Shown here: piece after piece, positions 36,091 through 64,000 of the stretch
Numbering within the stretch: the stretch's first letter is position 1
How the letters are laid out: every line of letters starts with the position of its first letter
Assembly: GCF_030463535.1 (NCBI RefSeq)
Contig: NC_132881.1
Span: forward strand, 40,397,973-40,461,972
DNA: 64,000 nucleotides
Reading direction: 5' to 3'
Source of the DNA: Salminus brasiliensis
Taxonomy: Eukaryota; Chordata; Actinopteri; Characiformes; Bryconidae
The notes under the pieces: generated by a model
What the model saw: the letters and a program-made list of their open reading frames with translations, nothing else
What the model was told of the DNA's origin: nothing
Database searches by the model: none
Made by a program: the position numbers and the translations under genes

Positions 36091-37594
36091 ACACACATAC
36101 ATGCACTGTACACACAGACACACAGTGGCAAGTCAGTTTACATGTGTTCTGGTGGCTTGGTGTTTGGTGTTTCTGTTGGAATAGAGACAGGTCAGTCCAG
36201 TTTGTCTTTTGCAGACATGCATATAAAAATATGCCTTCTTGCGCCATCTGCTGATTATAAAAAAAATAAAAATAAATAGGACACCCTATTTTGCCAGCAA
36301 GGGTTTCCTCATTGCACACCTCTCATGAGAATCAACTGTGCTTGGTCTCTTTCTGATGGTAGATGCTGGTCTTCCACATTAACTGTGGCAAGACCTACCT
36401 GTAGGTCCTGAGATGACATTGTAGGATTGTTGGAGACTACTTTACGCTTCTGATCTGGTCTGATCTCGGGCTGAACTTGCTAGGACAGTCTGATCTGGCC
36501 ATGTTGGACGTTGTTTCACTTGTAAATGAGTCAGCGGACAGTGGAACAGCTGATTTCTAATTGTTGATATTTTAAAATCCCTTTCCAGACTCCTCTGCAT
36601 CTACAACCTTCTTTCTGAAGGCATCAGAGAGAGGCACCATGGATCTGGCCTTGGTGATCTCACTCACTGTACCAACCGAGAGCAAACCAAACTAAATTTC
36701 TGAGGTTTAAAGCTCCTCCAAAATTCTCTCTAACCATGTTTTAATCATGTGCATTTTAAGTTTAGTAAAAAGTAAAAACTCCTTACAAGAAAATTGTTTA
36801 TATTAATTATATTTAATTTTACATTTAAAAAAACAAATACATTTGTACAGTGCAACGCAGTAATCTCCTCTTCACTGGAGTCAAAGTGCTACAGCACCCT
36901 CAGAGCACTATTATAGCTGAAAAAGCCTTTTCCCTGGGTCTAATCAGTTATGGAGAATGCTAATATGTAAATAAACATGGCCCTACTGGATTCATGGGGT
37001 TGGAACTTGCTGTAATAAAGAGTGCCAAAGACACGTGGACGTACCTACAATCACTGGACACTTTATCTGAAACACCTACCAAATACAGTAGGTGAATTGT
37101 AGGTTTACAGTGACTGACTATAGCCAATCTGTGAGTCAGCCAATGAAACAATCTCTTCACATATCCCAGTTTAGAAATCTGGGGTCAGGAGTGCTACAGC
37201 ACCCTTGGAGCATCCTTGGAGCAAAGAGGGTTAAATGTCTTACTCAAGGGTCCCAACAGTAGTTTAGCACACCTGTGTGGTGAACACCACACAACCCAGC
37301 CCCAATAAAATAATTAATTAAACTGAATTGTGAGCTGCACTTTAAAATAACGAGACACTTTATCAATTGAAGTATCTTTGAAGTATCTTTGAAGTATCAT
37401 TGTTGTCACATCACTCACCCTTTTCCAATACTCCTTGCTACCACAGGTGCACAGGCGAACAGCATCTGAAGTCCCAAGGAATCGATTATTCCACCTGGGG
37501 TTTATGGCAGAACCACCTGGCCCTGATCATTATGAGCATCATTTTCCTCATCATCGCCTACATCAAGCTCAGATTCATCCGCAAGTTCTCTTGA
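22357..37594 (+). CDS. abcg2: ABCG2, half-size ABC efflux transporter (breast cancer resistance protein)
   Basis: Coding exons: 22357-22568, 25480-25539, 25703-25817, 26273-26425, 27120-27277, 27758-27909, 28141-28242, 28776-29026, 31570-31652, 33236-33325, 33581-33705, 33855-34009, 34475-34564, 35963-36045 and 37447-37594. They give 658 residues (human 655). The protein pumps xenobiotics, urate and porphyrins from cells as a dimer in the plasma membrane. The nucleotide-binding domain comes first: Walker [10 protein letters not shown] 83-91, signature ISGGERKR 189-196, Walker B with Glu214, H-loop His246. Six membrane helices follow from about residue 400. Arg485 matches human Arg482. The extracellular loop has Cys595 and Cys611 (human 592 and 608) and sequons NLS 597 and NDT 604. 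Fish carry several abcg2 paralogues. Synteny with pkd2 and ppm1k marks this one as the ancestral-locus copy (probably abcg2a). Confidence 0.97.
22790..23470 (+). mobile_element. tRNA-headed SINE composite with (ATTC)n tail
   Basis: In abcg2 intron 2. A degenerate tRNA-like head (GGTGGCTTGGTGATAGCAGG, then box-B-like GGATTCAAGTCC) is followed by the familiar fish core (CATGTTCTCCCCATGTCTGC, TGGATTGGCACTCTGTCC). It ends with GTAAAGCACCCTTGGGTGTT and CATTCATTCGTTCATTCAT at 23452-23470. Confidence 0.65.
23480..23800. repeat. Fish interspersed repeat (Ser-rich ORF shadow)
   Basis: TCACATGTCTCAGAGGAAGC and neighbouring sequence resemble a common teleost interspersed repeat. The ORF at 23493-23771 lies within it and is not a gene. 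Family not named. Confidence 0.4.
23801..25479. other. abcg2: Remainder of abcg2 intron 2
   Basis: A/T-rich sequence without a recognised repeat or coding signal, up to the TTTCCAG acceptor at 25479. Confidence 0.5.
29330..29700. repeat. Degenerate CCAGCTTGACCAG-type repeat
   Basis: Many imperfect copies of a GCTGGT/ACCAGC motif in both orientations (for example AAGCTGGTCTGACC, GACCAGCAGCTTGG, CCAGCGACCAGC). This is a familiar teleost simple-sequence family, in the intron 29027-31569. Confidence 0.6.
30719..31219 (+). mobile_element. Near-complete MITE, GGACAAAAGTATTGGGACA family
   Basis: Starts TACACTATAGGGACAAAAGT and ends CATTTGGGCATGTAGTGTA, inverted ends of a Tc1/mariner-like type bounded by TA. 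It is about 500 bp and non-coding. It is the best copy of a family with at least six members here (also near 10225, 11980, 17660, 34581 and 44928). Confidence 0.7.
31840..32240. mobile_element. Relic of a second Tc1-like transposon
   Basis: In the abcg2 intron 31653-33235. Blocks such as TCCAGTGGCGACGTGCTTTA (31971), CACCACTCCAGCC, GGTCTACCA and CTTACAGTTGACGGG resemble pieces of an abundant fish Tc1-like transposase element, much deleted. Recognised from memory of the family, not from a search. Confidence 0.4.
33041..33122 (+). mobile_element. L2-type tail relic
   Basis: CACCCTGAATAAGAGCATCT followed by GCTAAAATGCCGTAAATGC matches the 3' tail of the L2 copy at 784-830. Only the tail remains. 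Confidence 0.6.
33772..33852 (+). repeat. (TG)n forming the 3' end of an abcg2 intron
   Basis: TG-rich from 33772, pure GT from 33797 to 33852 (28 units), followed immediately by the AG at 33853-33854 and exon 13. No conventional polypyrimidine tract separates the repeat from the splice site. Confidence 0.95.
34200..34440. repeat. GTTGCTAGG-type minisatellite-like repeat
   Basis: Imperfect tandem units around TGGTTGCTAGGCAGTTGCTA and ATGGTATTCCATG, a common fish repeat. It lies in the abcg2 intron that ends at the exon-14 acceptor (34474). Confidence 0.7.
34581..34773 (+). mobile_element. Internally deleted MITE copy next to abcg2 exon 14
   Basis: Has both ends of the GGACAAAAGTATTGGGACA family but only about 190 bp. 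It starts 17 bp past the exon-14 donor (34564). Confidence 0.7.
35083..35578 (+). mobile_element. L2-like LINE 3' fragment
   Basis: Same family and orientation as 105-832. GGCAATGGTTAAAAGCC, AAGACAAGCGTCCAGGCTTT, AAACGCAGACTGAAGACCCA and the tail GTAAGTCGCTCTGGAGAAGA are shared. The frame is broken. Lies in the last-but-one abcg2 intron region (34565-35962). Confidence 0.75.
36052..36085. repeat. (CA)n microsatellite
   Basis: A CA run starting only a few bases into the last abcg2 intron (donor GTATGT at 36046). Confidence 0.9.
36086..37446. other. abcg2: Last abcg2 intron
   Basis: Contains an A-rich stretch (36770-36840) and a weak SINE-body relic (about 37205-37290, AGAGGGTTAAATGTCTTACTC). 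No coding signal. Confidence 0.5.
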
Positions 37595-38075
37595 GTGTTC
37601 AGCTGGCAGCGCATCTTCCCGGACTGTTGTGTGTGTGTTATGTTTTTGGGGTTGATCCCCTCTGAGTGGAACCACTGTTAGAGGCAGGACCAAAATATGA
37701 ACTGAACACCTTCAAAATATTTGCACAACTTGCAAAAGCAATCTCGATAAAAATGAGATCACACCAGTTATAGTTCTAATAATAAAAACAAGGTTCTAGG
37801 TGTAAATGCGAGGTCAGTTTTTTTAGAAATGCCATGCTGTAATAGAGAATATAATTCTAATAAAATAGAAAACAGTTATGAGACTTAAAATCCTTGCGGT
37901 TAGATTAATGAAGTGACTTCTTATGAACAACTGGATGTCTGATTCTCTGTCTGCTTTTGGTTGTAGTCCAATCAACAAAACTGTAAATAGTTAAATTGAC
38001 TTTTATACTTTTGTATGTTTTTCATTTTAGATAATATTAACTTTTGTATTTAATAAAAATATTAACTTGTCAATT
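37595..38075 (+). other. abcg2: abcg2 3' UTR with polyadenylation signals
   Basis: AATAAA occurs at 37781-37786 and 38052-38057, the latter in an A/T-rich stretch. The UTR is therefore about 200-480 nt. The pkd2 gene ends on the other strand near 38518, so the two transcription units converge with at most about 450 bp between them. Confidence 0.5.
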
Positions 38076-38517
38076 AAAGTATCACACATATAACAGCGCT
38101 GCTCATTATTCAGAGTCTGACATCTGTACTCACTGATCGTCCACATATCAGAATTGTTTATTAGTATGTTTAGTTTAGAATAATGTACATATTTCTACCA
38201 CACAAACCTTTAAGGTAAAGATAATCTAAATTCAGCTCAAGATTGCCTTACATTTTAATCCGGTGCTTTAAAGCAGCCTAATCTGTTTTAATCCGGCCTA
38301 ATCCCCTGTCAACAAACATCAATTGTAGAATTAAAGGAGATCAATCTAATGCCATGTCAAGACAAAATCCATTAATTCTGACTGCTTAAAACCGTCTGGA
38401 CGATATGACTGAAAACAATGTTAACTATTATGCCTATAGTGCACAAATTAAACCAATCAAACAACAGCATCACTCACTAACATGCCAGTGACATATGCTG
38501 TAAAATTCTGCATACGC

Positions 38518-40744
38518 TTTATTTCAAACAACCTTGATATGAAAACAGTACTGAGGACTATAAAGTACCATAAAGCACAGTGCAGAGGCTGATTTGCATA
38601 GCTGATGGCTGATACATGTCCTGCTATTAAGCTGGGAATTGAACAAAACATCACAGAATAATAAAATGTTATGTGGAACAGCAAACTGAACATCAGCAGC
38701 ATTAACAAAAAAACACCACAAATGTTAAGGAAGCCAGGATATTAAGACTCTGTAAGATTCTGTAATTATGAGGCAAAACTGACATCAGAAAAAAAGCTTT
38801 GCAAAAGCAGCTATACAAGTCAAACTCACACGGCCTTCCCATGAAAGCAGATGCACTCCAAATCGAAGTTTGTTTTAAGTTACAATATGTATAAAATACG
38901 AAATTACACAAAACTGTTATACATCACCTTATATAGATGACAGAATATGACAGAACATGCCACTCTTTCAACAACATTAAATGAAGTCAACTGCATACAC
39001 ATAACAGGAAATTTGATTTGGAGTGAAATTTGAGTAAAGTGTTGTACTGAGAAAACACTTTGTGCTTTTATCAACATTAGACCTGATAATACTGTGTGAA
39101 AGGTCTCTTAAAATAAATCAGGTAGCGCTATGAAAGCAGAGACTTTCATTGTACTTCATTGAATAATGCCTTCAGTAATATAAAAAATGAGGCGAATATG
39201 TAGGCCTCAAAGTTTGTGCATTTTAAATATTTATCTGATTTTACCAATCAAGCTCTCTTATTGATTGAAGGGCACAAATGCCACCAAGCCAACAGAAAAG
39301 AGCATTTACAATACATACACTGAGAGAAGCCTCAGACAATAATGCAGAAATCAATTTTCAAATGTACATATTATGGTTGCAATATTATGTAATGGTTGTG
39401 ATGGCTGTAACATTATGACCCAAATGCAGCACTATAAAGAACAATCTTAGCGTGTTGTGAAAACTAAATTGCCATAGTGCTAATATACTGAAACGGTCAG
39501 TTCTTGCTCTCATTATTCAAAGAACAAAAAGAGGTCATTCAAGACGTCAGATTATTAGTTTATGTTTGTAGATATGAATCATATACAGAATAACGACTCG
39601 GTATATGAATGAATCAGTTATTCTCATTAACATGACAAATACTAGGACCCAACCTGACAAACTTTGTTTTTTCCTGGACAAGCAAACAATGCGTGGTCTA
39701 AGAAATCAAAGCAAATTTGTATCAATAAACTGAATTTTCCAAGTTGAAATGTGGAGCACACTAAAGTCAAGGGATTAAACAGTTTAAATGAATACAAAAT
39801 AAATATTGATACTGAGAAACAGGTGATATTGTCATGAGCATTGCGATCAAATTCCCAAGAAATGTATAATAAAAAAATAAATAATTCAGCTTTTTGTGCT
39901 CCGATTGCTTTACTAGACTTTATGAAAATGATTCATCTGCAGGATGATAACGATATTCAAAAACGCATGAACATATTGCAGCAGTTTCGTGAGGATTACA
40001 AGCTTTGTGAAGGTGCATTTAAACTGTTGAATAAAGGATGAGCTTGAATCTTGAGGGTTTATATAAGGCTGCTCCTAAGAAATTGTGATGGCACAGCTCG
40101 CTGAAGCAAAACGTCTGTCGCAGGGTGTCTTGTGTACAGTCTGTATGTATGTCAGTATGTTTATGTTTCACTGTAGGATCCCTACCCATCACCTGGTTCT
40201 GCTCAAATTAGAAAAACTCTAAATTTTACTTATTGATCCCATCCTGATTGGCTGAAAAAACACATGCAGGTAGTTAGTTTGGAATGTAAAGCTCATGTCT
40301 GGAGTGACAGCCTTTCAAACACTGTGTTTTCTACTGGTGTTACACTGAACATGTATGTCTCTATGAATGTGAATAAAAAAAATTAAAAAAACATTGTTCG
40401 ACTTCATTTTTGTACAATCAGAAAAGTAAGTGTACCTTCATAGATTTTGAAAAAAATACTTGCATATTAATGCAAACCCTTGATACAGTATATTTAGCTA
40501 CAGTTCCACTAGTCTTGATTTAATGATATTGTCCATCATTCAGGCGCTGAAGATCTATGTTAACTGTCCCAAAACAAGATTTTTCTTTGTTACCAGTAAA
40601 CCTCAATGACTCTAAAACGTCTATCTGACAGTACCGGACCGAAAAGTGCACAGCATGAAAAAAACTGCAGCATACAAACTATAATACTGTTGTGATTATA
40701 AACATTTGGAATACTTCTTGGCAATGAGATAAGCAGGAGTGGTC
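38518..40744 (-). other. pkd2: pkd2 3' UTR with polyadenylation signal
   Basis: Read on the minus strand, AATAAA appears at 38523-38518 (TTTATT on plus), about 2.2 kb beyond the stop codon at 40747-40745. A second TTTATT at 38157-38162 would extend the transcript to the abcg2 3' end. The plus-strand ORF at 39841-40041 has no family signature and is taken as chance. The stretch is A/T-rich without recognisable transposons. Confidence 0.45.
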
Positions 40745-59459
<18,715 letters not shown>

Positions 59460-59830
59460 GGTTCAGTCCTTGGTTTGAGAAAAGTTCAGATCATGGTAAA
59501 TAAAGAGAGTTTACCGGGATGAATATGGCTCTGTTTCCAAACGCCACCCAAAGCCAGAAAACACTAGAACTATCTATCTATCTACATCTCCAGCGTCTTC
59601 GCGCGTGAAAAAACAAAAGAGAAAAACGGAGAACGGACCAGGCTTGAGAAACGAAGTTCTTGGTTATTTTAAAGCTGGATAAGTGAGCCGTTCTTGTGGT
59701 TTGTGGATGTTAAAATCCTCCGTTTGTGAAGAGGAGGAACTGTTCCTGCGTCCCGCGGCCATCTTGTTCCCTTCAGTTTTCCCCTAAAACCGCAGTCCTC
59801 ATTGGCGGAGGGATCAGATTACACCCCTGG
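59460..59830 (-). promoter_or_regulatory. pkd2: pkd2 5' UTR and core promoter
   Basis: Upstream of the ATG at 59459, a YY1-like element (CAAGATGGCCGC on the minus strand) lies at 59766-59755 and a CCAAT box (ATTGG on plus) at 59801-59805. No TATA box is seen. YY1 sites of this form often sit just downstream of the start site, so transcription probably begins near 59770, with a 5' UTR of about 300 nt. CpG density is raised through exon 1 and this segment, consistent with a CpG-island promoter. Confidence 0.5.
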
Positions 59831-59969
59831 ATTCGGAAACTTCTGCACTTTCGGTGCTGAAATAAATAAATAATTTACAACAAACTTCTCAAGGACTTCT
59901 TGAAAAAACCCTCACGAAATTGACAGCGCCAGCCGCTTAGCTACCATTCCCCCCGTTAACGTTAAAGGA

Positions 59970-60020
59970 TGCTCAGAGATAGCTAGCTAGCATAGCTAGC
60001 CAATAGCTAGCGCTACCAAT
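59970..60020. repeat. GCTAGCTAGC cluster
   Basis: Several overlapping self-complementary TAGCTAGC words (AGCTAGCTAGCATAGCTAGCC and neighbours) upstream of the pkd2 promoter. Confidence 0.7.
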
Positions 60021-60212
60021 GTTAGCTATAACGGTATCTAGATAAATAAGTTTACCATATTTTATAACATTAGCTATATGTATATTTAAAATGTAAGATA
60101 AGTCTTTTGACTGACAGACGAAGCTAAAACACTTTTTTTTACTTTGTGATAAAAACTCAAACCAGTGGGTTTCAGTTACATAAGCGCTCTCTGTTTGGGC
60201 TCTGCTGCTGTT

Positions 60213-60225
60213 GTTGCTAGGCAAC
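60213..60225. promoter_or_regulatory. Candidate RFX X-box upstream of pkd2
   Basis: GTTGCTAGGCAAC reads on the minus strand as GTTGCC-T-AGCAAC, two RFX half-sites with a one-base spacer. It sits about 750 bp upstream of the pkd2 ATG, with an inverted CCAAT (60251) and a CCAAT (60287) nearby. RFX factors switch on ciliary genes and polycystin-2 is a ciliary channel, so the site makes functional sense. Direct regulation is inference. Confidence 0.4.
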
Positions 60226-60249
60226 GTTGTGCCCCACCCACCAACGTCT

Positions 60250-61190
60250 CTGATTGGATGAAAATAATGAGTGGCATGTACTTCAGCCAATGATCTTCAT
60301 TTCTGAAATCTATCGTCGTTTGTACGAAAGTGATGGGCGATGGCACTAGTGGTTCTGGTTCCTACTGTAATCAGTTTGTATTGGATTACTGAGTGACACA
60401 AAAGCACAGTTCAGTGTTTTCAGAATTTTTCCACTTTTCTCTGCAGAAGACCTGTTGTCCTGAGTTATTTGGTGGCCCCGTACAGCTTATATAAGGTTTA
60501 TGCACAAACTATCTATGACTTATATGATTTAATATAAGTACTTCAAAAAAGTTTGTGTCTCTTCTGGTAGTCCATGGTGGATTTTGCTGGAAGCATGGTG
60601 CTCATCTCCGAACATACCTTTGGCTGCTCCAGATGTTCTGTAGCATAATTATGTTTGTGCAGGCAGTGCTGCCTCTGATTTAACAGCATACGAACAGCTT
60701 TTCTTGGTTTTATTGAAAAACTCTCATCATCTAGACCTCCACATTTCCACTAGCAAATTACAATTTTAGCTCTGATTGAGTAAAAACAATGAGTGGCATT
60801 TACTTCTGCCATTGATCTTCATTTCTGAAAATGTTCAATTCTTGTATTTTGAATTTTTCCACTTTTCTTTGCAGGAGGCAGAAGGTAGTCCCCAGTTATT
60901 TGGTCACCTTGCACATCTTATATAAGGTTTATATACTATAATAGTGCCCTATAATATTTAGGTCAAGGGATTCTGAGGGACATTTCAAACTAATGGTTGT
61001 GTCTCTTCTGGTAGTCCATGGTGGATTTTGCTGGAAGCATGGTGCTTATCTCCAAACATCTCTTTGCCTTCTTTAGATCTTCTGTAGTGGACTCACCTTG
61101 ACTTTTGTGATACGGTTGCAGTTAAGGTTTTCTTCTTATGAGCCTTCCCTGAAAATTATGTTTGTGTGGACAGTGCTGCCTTTGATTGAC
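60250..61190. repeat. Two-copy tandem duplication upstream of pkd2
   Basis: Unit A 60250-60773 and unit B 60774-about 61190 share, in the same order, AATGAGTGGCAT, GATCTTCATTTCTGAAA, ATTTTTCCACTTTTCT, CTTATATAAGGTTTAT, TGTGTCTCTTCTGGTAGTCC, ATGGTGGATTTTGCTGG and GACAGTGCTGCCT-like ends. Divergence is moderate, with indels. No coding sequence recognised. Confidence 0.75.
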
Positions 61191-61821
61191 CCTTGGTTTT
61201 AAAGACACCATTTTATTCTTGGTTTCTTAAAAACAGTCCGCACTGTAGAAACCGCAAGCTGAAAACACTTGGCTGTGCTCTTATAGCCTCCTCCTGCCCT
61301 GTGGACGTTGATTACTTTCATTATCAGATATTTAGACAGTTAGAGGACTTTATGGTTGATGAGTATTTTGGACACGGGTTGAAGAGTCAGGGAATGCTTT
61401 AACCTTATAAATTTGATTCAGCTGACAGTTCCTAATTACAGTTGATGACATTGCTCAAGCCTGACTTGCTATTGAAGATCTGAGACAGCAACAACAACAA
61501 CAACAACAACAACAATAAAACCATTGGTCATACACCTGGTCATGCATCTTGAGTATCAGGATAATATCTGGATAAGGCTGAGCCACATAAAAATGCATGT
61601 TTAAACTTATTCAAGATGCATTTAAAACATATACAAATCCAATCCGATCACCTAACCACTTCAGGATGTGGTCTGAGATGCACTTGAGCCACATGTTGTA
61701 GCAGTGTAAACGCATCAGGATGTTCAATACGCTTATAACAACCTAAACCCCCCCACCCAGTACACCATAAACGTCAAACTAACCAGAGACGTATTTGACT
61801 ATCCAGTGTAAATACATACAA
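61191..61821. other. Intergenic stretch with (CAA)n
   Basis: The ORF at 61193-61402 has no signature I recognise. A (CAA)n run lies at about 61486-61516. Otherwise plain. Confidence 0.45.
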
Positions 61822-61930
61822 GTGTGATAAGAAAACTGAGCGATAGCCTAAGGGCTTGATATATATACTGTATACTGTATACTGTATACACATGAAGCCC
61901 TTAAGCTATTGCTCAGTTTTCTTATGACAC
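61822..61930. repeat. Inverted repeat with 39-bp arms
   Basis: GTGTGATAAGAAAACTGAGC at the left (61822) pairs with the right arm ending GCTCAGTTTTCTTATGACAC (61911-61930). About 4 mismatches in 39 bp. The roughly 31-bp centre is TATACTG repeats. Confidence 0.85.
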
Positions 61931-62495
61931 GCTTTCTGTGTTCTGTCAGGTCGAGGCACATTTGCTTTCATAAAAGTTATTAAGTCTGTTGTTTGTGGTA
62001 TTCTCGACTCTCGACAAGTCGACACAGTCTGAAACACAATGCGGTGGATAGACGAGCCCCACAGTACCACCTCACACTGTGGTGTAGACAGGCCACTACA
62101 GGTGGGATGTGTTAACCAAATGTGTTTAAAGTCAAAATCTTATTAACTACATTTACAGTATTTTATCATGTTGTGTACAGTGCAGTTTGACACTAGAAAG
62201 TGATTAAGTAGAAGTGTTTGTGTACCATGACTTACTGAATCACACAAAATCAGACAAAACACCGGCTCTATCCTGACTTTGGATCAGTTGGTTGCTAGAC
62301 GTTTCGTCATTCCCCAAATGTCAGGATCATGAGATGTGAATTAATTAACACTATGCCTCAGGTGTTTCTGCTATTTCACAACACTGTTGTTGTTTTTCCA
62401 ATCACGCAGATTAAAAGTGCGTGTTTTGGGTTGGTGCGAGCTGTCTTTCATATCAGAGTCTGAGAAAGAAGAGGGTCTACATTCGAACTGCAGTC

Positions 62496-63553
62496 ATGGA
62501 CATGAACTTTGCTCTTCAGCTCCTTCTAACTCTGGCTGCACTGATCACATATTCAACAGAGGGTAAGCTGTGTGACTAACCCAAGACATTACATTGCTTT
62601 TAATACAGTTTCTTGTAAAAGTGCAGTCGGCTCTGAGTCTTCTAATGGAGAGTAAACACTTAGGTTTTGGAGCTCATGGTTTTCTAGTATAGCTCTTTAT
62701 AAATAAACAGTTGTACTTATTGCTGACTGAGGCTTTAGCACCAGAATCTAAAGCACAGAATTACATTGAGGAGTAAAACGGTTTGCAGATATGCTCTAGA
62801 AATAAGCTGGACAGATCTGATGTTGCCACTGCATCGGTACGACAGCACAGGAACCGTAGTCCGCTGTTTATGCAGACTGTGGAATCAGAGCACTGTTGTG
62901 CTAGGTCCTTGCATAGGCCACCCTTTACCCAGCTAGCAAAGTTACTACATAATAAAGTTGATCGTAATCTTCAACCATTCGCCCCAGCTCTCTACGCCTA
63001 ATGCTGTGAAAAGTTGGAAACTGGTTATATATATAATTGGTCTGTTCATACTTTTCAAACTCTCTCATGATGCTTCTTTTCATGGTTGTCTTTGCAGCAA
63101 CACACAGCATGACTGAAAAGCTCTCCTATAGCCTATTTTAAACCACAGGTTGAATTAAAAAAACTCTTTACTAAACTTTTAAGTTGAACGGAGTTGTGAC
63201 CATACATCTTTCACAGCTGACCAATAATATGTTTGTTGGATTGTTGTTGTTTTTGTTCTATTTATTATTATAGCTGTTTTCTACTTCAATCAAATACCTT
63301 AAATGCCCCCTGTGGGCATGTCCTTTACTCAATCAGATACACCCATAGAAATGAACAAAAAAAGTGATTGTCTGAAGAAGTGAACTTCAAACTCTTAACA
63401 TGTCCTGGTAGACTGACTAGACCCAGAGAAAGGGGAAACACCTGTGAATTGGCTTTAACCAACCCTGTGCTTTATACGGATCGCTGTTGATCTACTAACA
63501 CATCTGTTGTCCAACAGGGAAAAGTCTGAGAGTGTGTCGCAAGTCTTTGCGCC
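62496..63553 (+). CDS. Possible start of a small secreted-protein gene (partial)
   Basis: ATG at 62496 opens a 22-codon exon with a typical signal peptide (hydrophobic ALQLLLTLAALI, ending STEG) and a clean donor GTAAGC at 62563. A compatible phase-1 continuation is 63518-63553, between an AACAG acceptor and a GTAAGT donor, encoding a basic peptide with one Cys (about GKSLRVCRKSLRR). A signal exon ending in a split Gly codon after Glu resembles CXC chemokine genes, but no CXC pair is visible and a 36-nt second exon would be unusual. The rest would lie beyond 64000. It is not SPP1-like: SCPP genes use phase-0 introns. Family unassigned. Confidence 0.35.
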
Positions 63554-63832
63554 GTAAGTCTTCAGTACTCTTATTAATATGCATTGTGGTCTGGTTGATG
63601 AGACAAATTCTTTCATTTCTGTTATACACAGTAATGTTTTACTGCAATAAATAATGTATTCATTATAATGATATTTTAATAAATACTCTTATTACTATGG
63701 TACTGTAATTTATCATATATTTATTCATTTTTAATATGTTTTTAATGTTAATGTTTTTGCGTTATTTATTCCTGTGCTTTAGTTTTTTGTCCAAATCTCT
63801 CATTATTGTTGTTGAGAGATGTTATATAGTAC

Positions 63833-63833
63833 A

Positions 63834-63869
<36 letters not shown>
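63833..63869. repeat. (AAT)n microsatellite
   Basis: AATAATAAT run in what would be an intron of the possible secreted-protein gene. Confidence 0.9.
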
Positions 63870-64000
63870 TTTGGGTTGATCTTTTAGATTACAATAATGT
63901 TTATTACTGTTTTTAAACATATTTAATTATTTGTCACTTTTAGCTGCTGCCTTTGTGGAAATAAATAGAAATGCTCTATAAATAAAAAGTATTATCATTA

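Noticed and set aside
39841-40041. 66-aa plus-strand ORF in the pkd2 3' UTR
   Set aside because: No family signature, no promoter or splice context, and A/T-rich surroundings.
61193-61402. 69-aa ORF beyond the tandem duplication
   Set aside because: No recognisable domain; likely chance or an old element.
62496-63553. Osteopontin (spp1), expected by human synteny
   Set aside because: Opposite relative strand, phase-1 intron and no acidic or RGD sequence.
63554-63660. Read-through of the short secreted-protein exon into a hydrophobic tail ending in a stop
   Set aside because: It would ignore a perfect GTAAGT donor and encodes only A/T-rich low-complexity sequence.

Overview
The window is nuclear DNA of a ray-finned fish. 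Three spliced vertebrate genes match the human 4q22 order and orientation: ppm1k (+), abcg2 (+) and pkd2 (-), with abcg2 and pkd2 tail to tail. The repeats are fish-type: L2/Rex-like LINE ends, tRNA-headed SINEs, Tc1-like relics, MITEs and long CA/GT runs. An otophysan (characin, catfish or cyprinid relative) is a guess. I cannot name the species. Layout: 1-2720 holds LINE fragments and a small duplication. 2721-3122 is the CCAAT/GC-box promoter and first exon of ppm1k. 5715-13508 holds the ppm1k coding exons (372 codons), followed by a 3' UTR of about 3.3 kb. 16800-20100 is intergenic and rich in transposon debris. 20113-38060 holds abcg2 (TATA promoter, 16 exons, 658 codons). 38518-59459 holds pkd2 on the minus strand (15 exons, 908 codons). 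Its first intron carries a 7.7-kb minisatellite at 51212-58941. 59460-60300 is the pkd2 promoter side, with a YY1-like site, CCAAT boxes and a possible RFX X-box. 60250-61190 is a two-copy tandem duplication. From 62496 there may be the start of a small secreted-protein gene that runs off the window. All exon boundaries were placed by reading GT/AG sites and checking that the codon phase carries through; in all three genes the frames close without a break. The genes are functionally unrelated: a mitochondrial phosphatase for branched-chain amino acid catabolism, a plasma-membrane efflux pump and a ciliary/ER cation channel. Their proximity is ancestral synteny and not an operon-like arrangement. 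I found no new multi-gene system. The more interesting signals are the higher-order minisatellite inside pkd2, an abcg2 3' splice site whose tract is almost purely (UG)n, a transposase ORF shortened in frame to its DNA-binding end, a LINE insertion with its empty site preserved nearby, and amino-acid departures from the human proteins in ABCG2 and PKD2.
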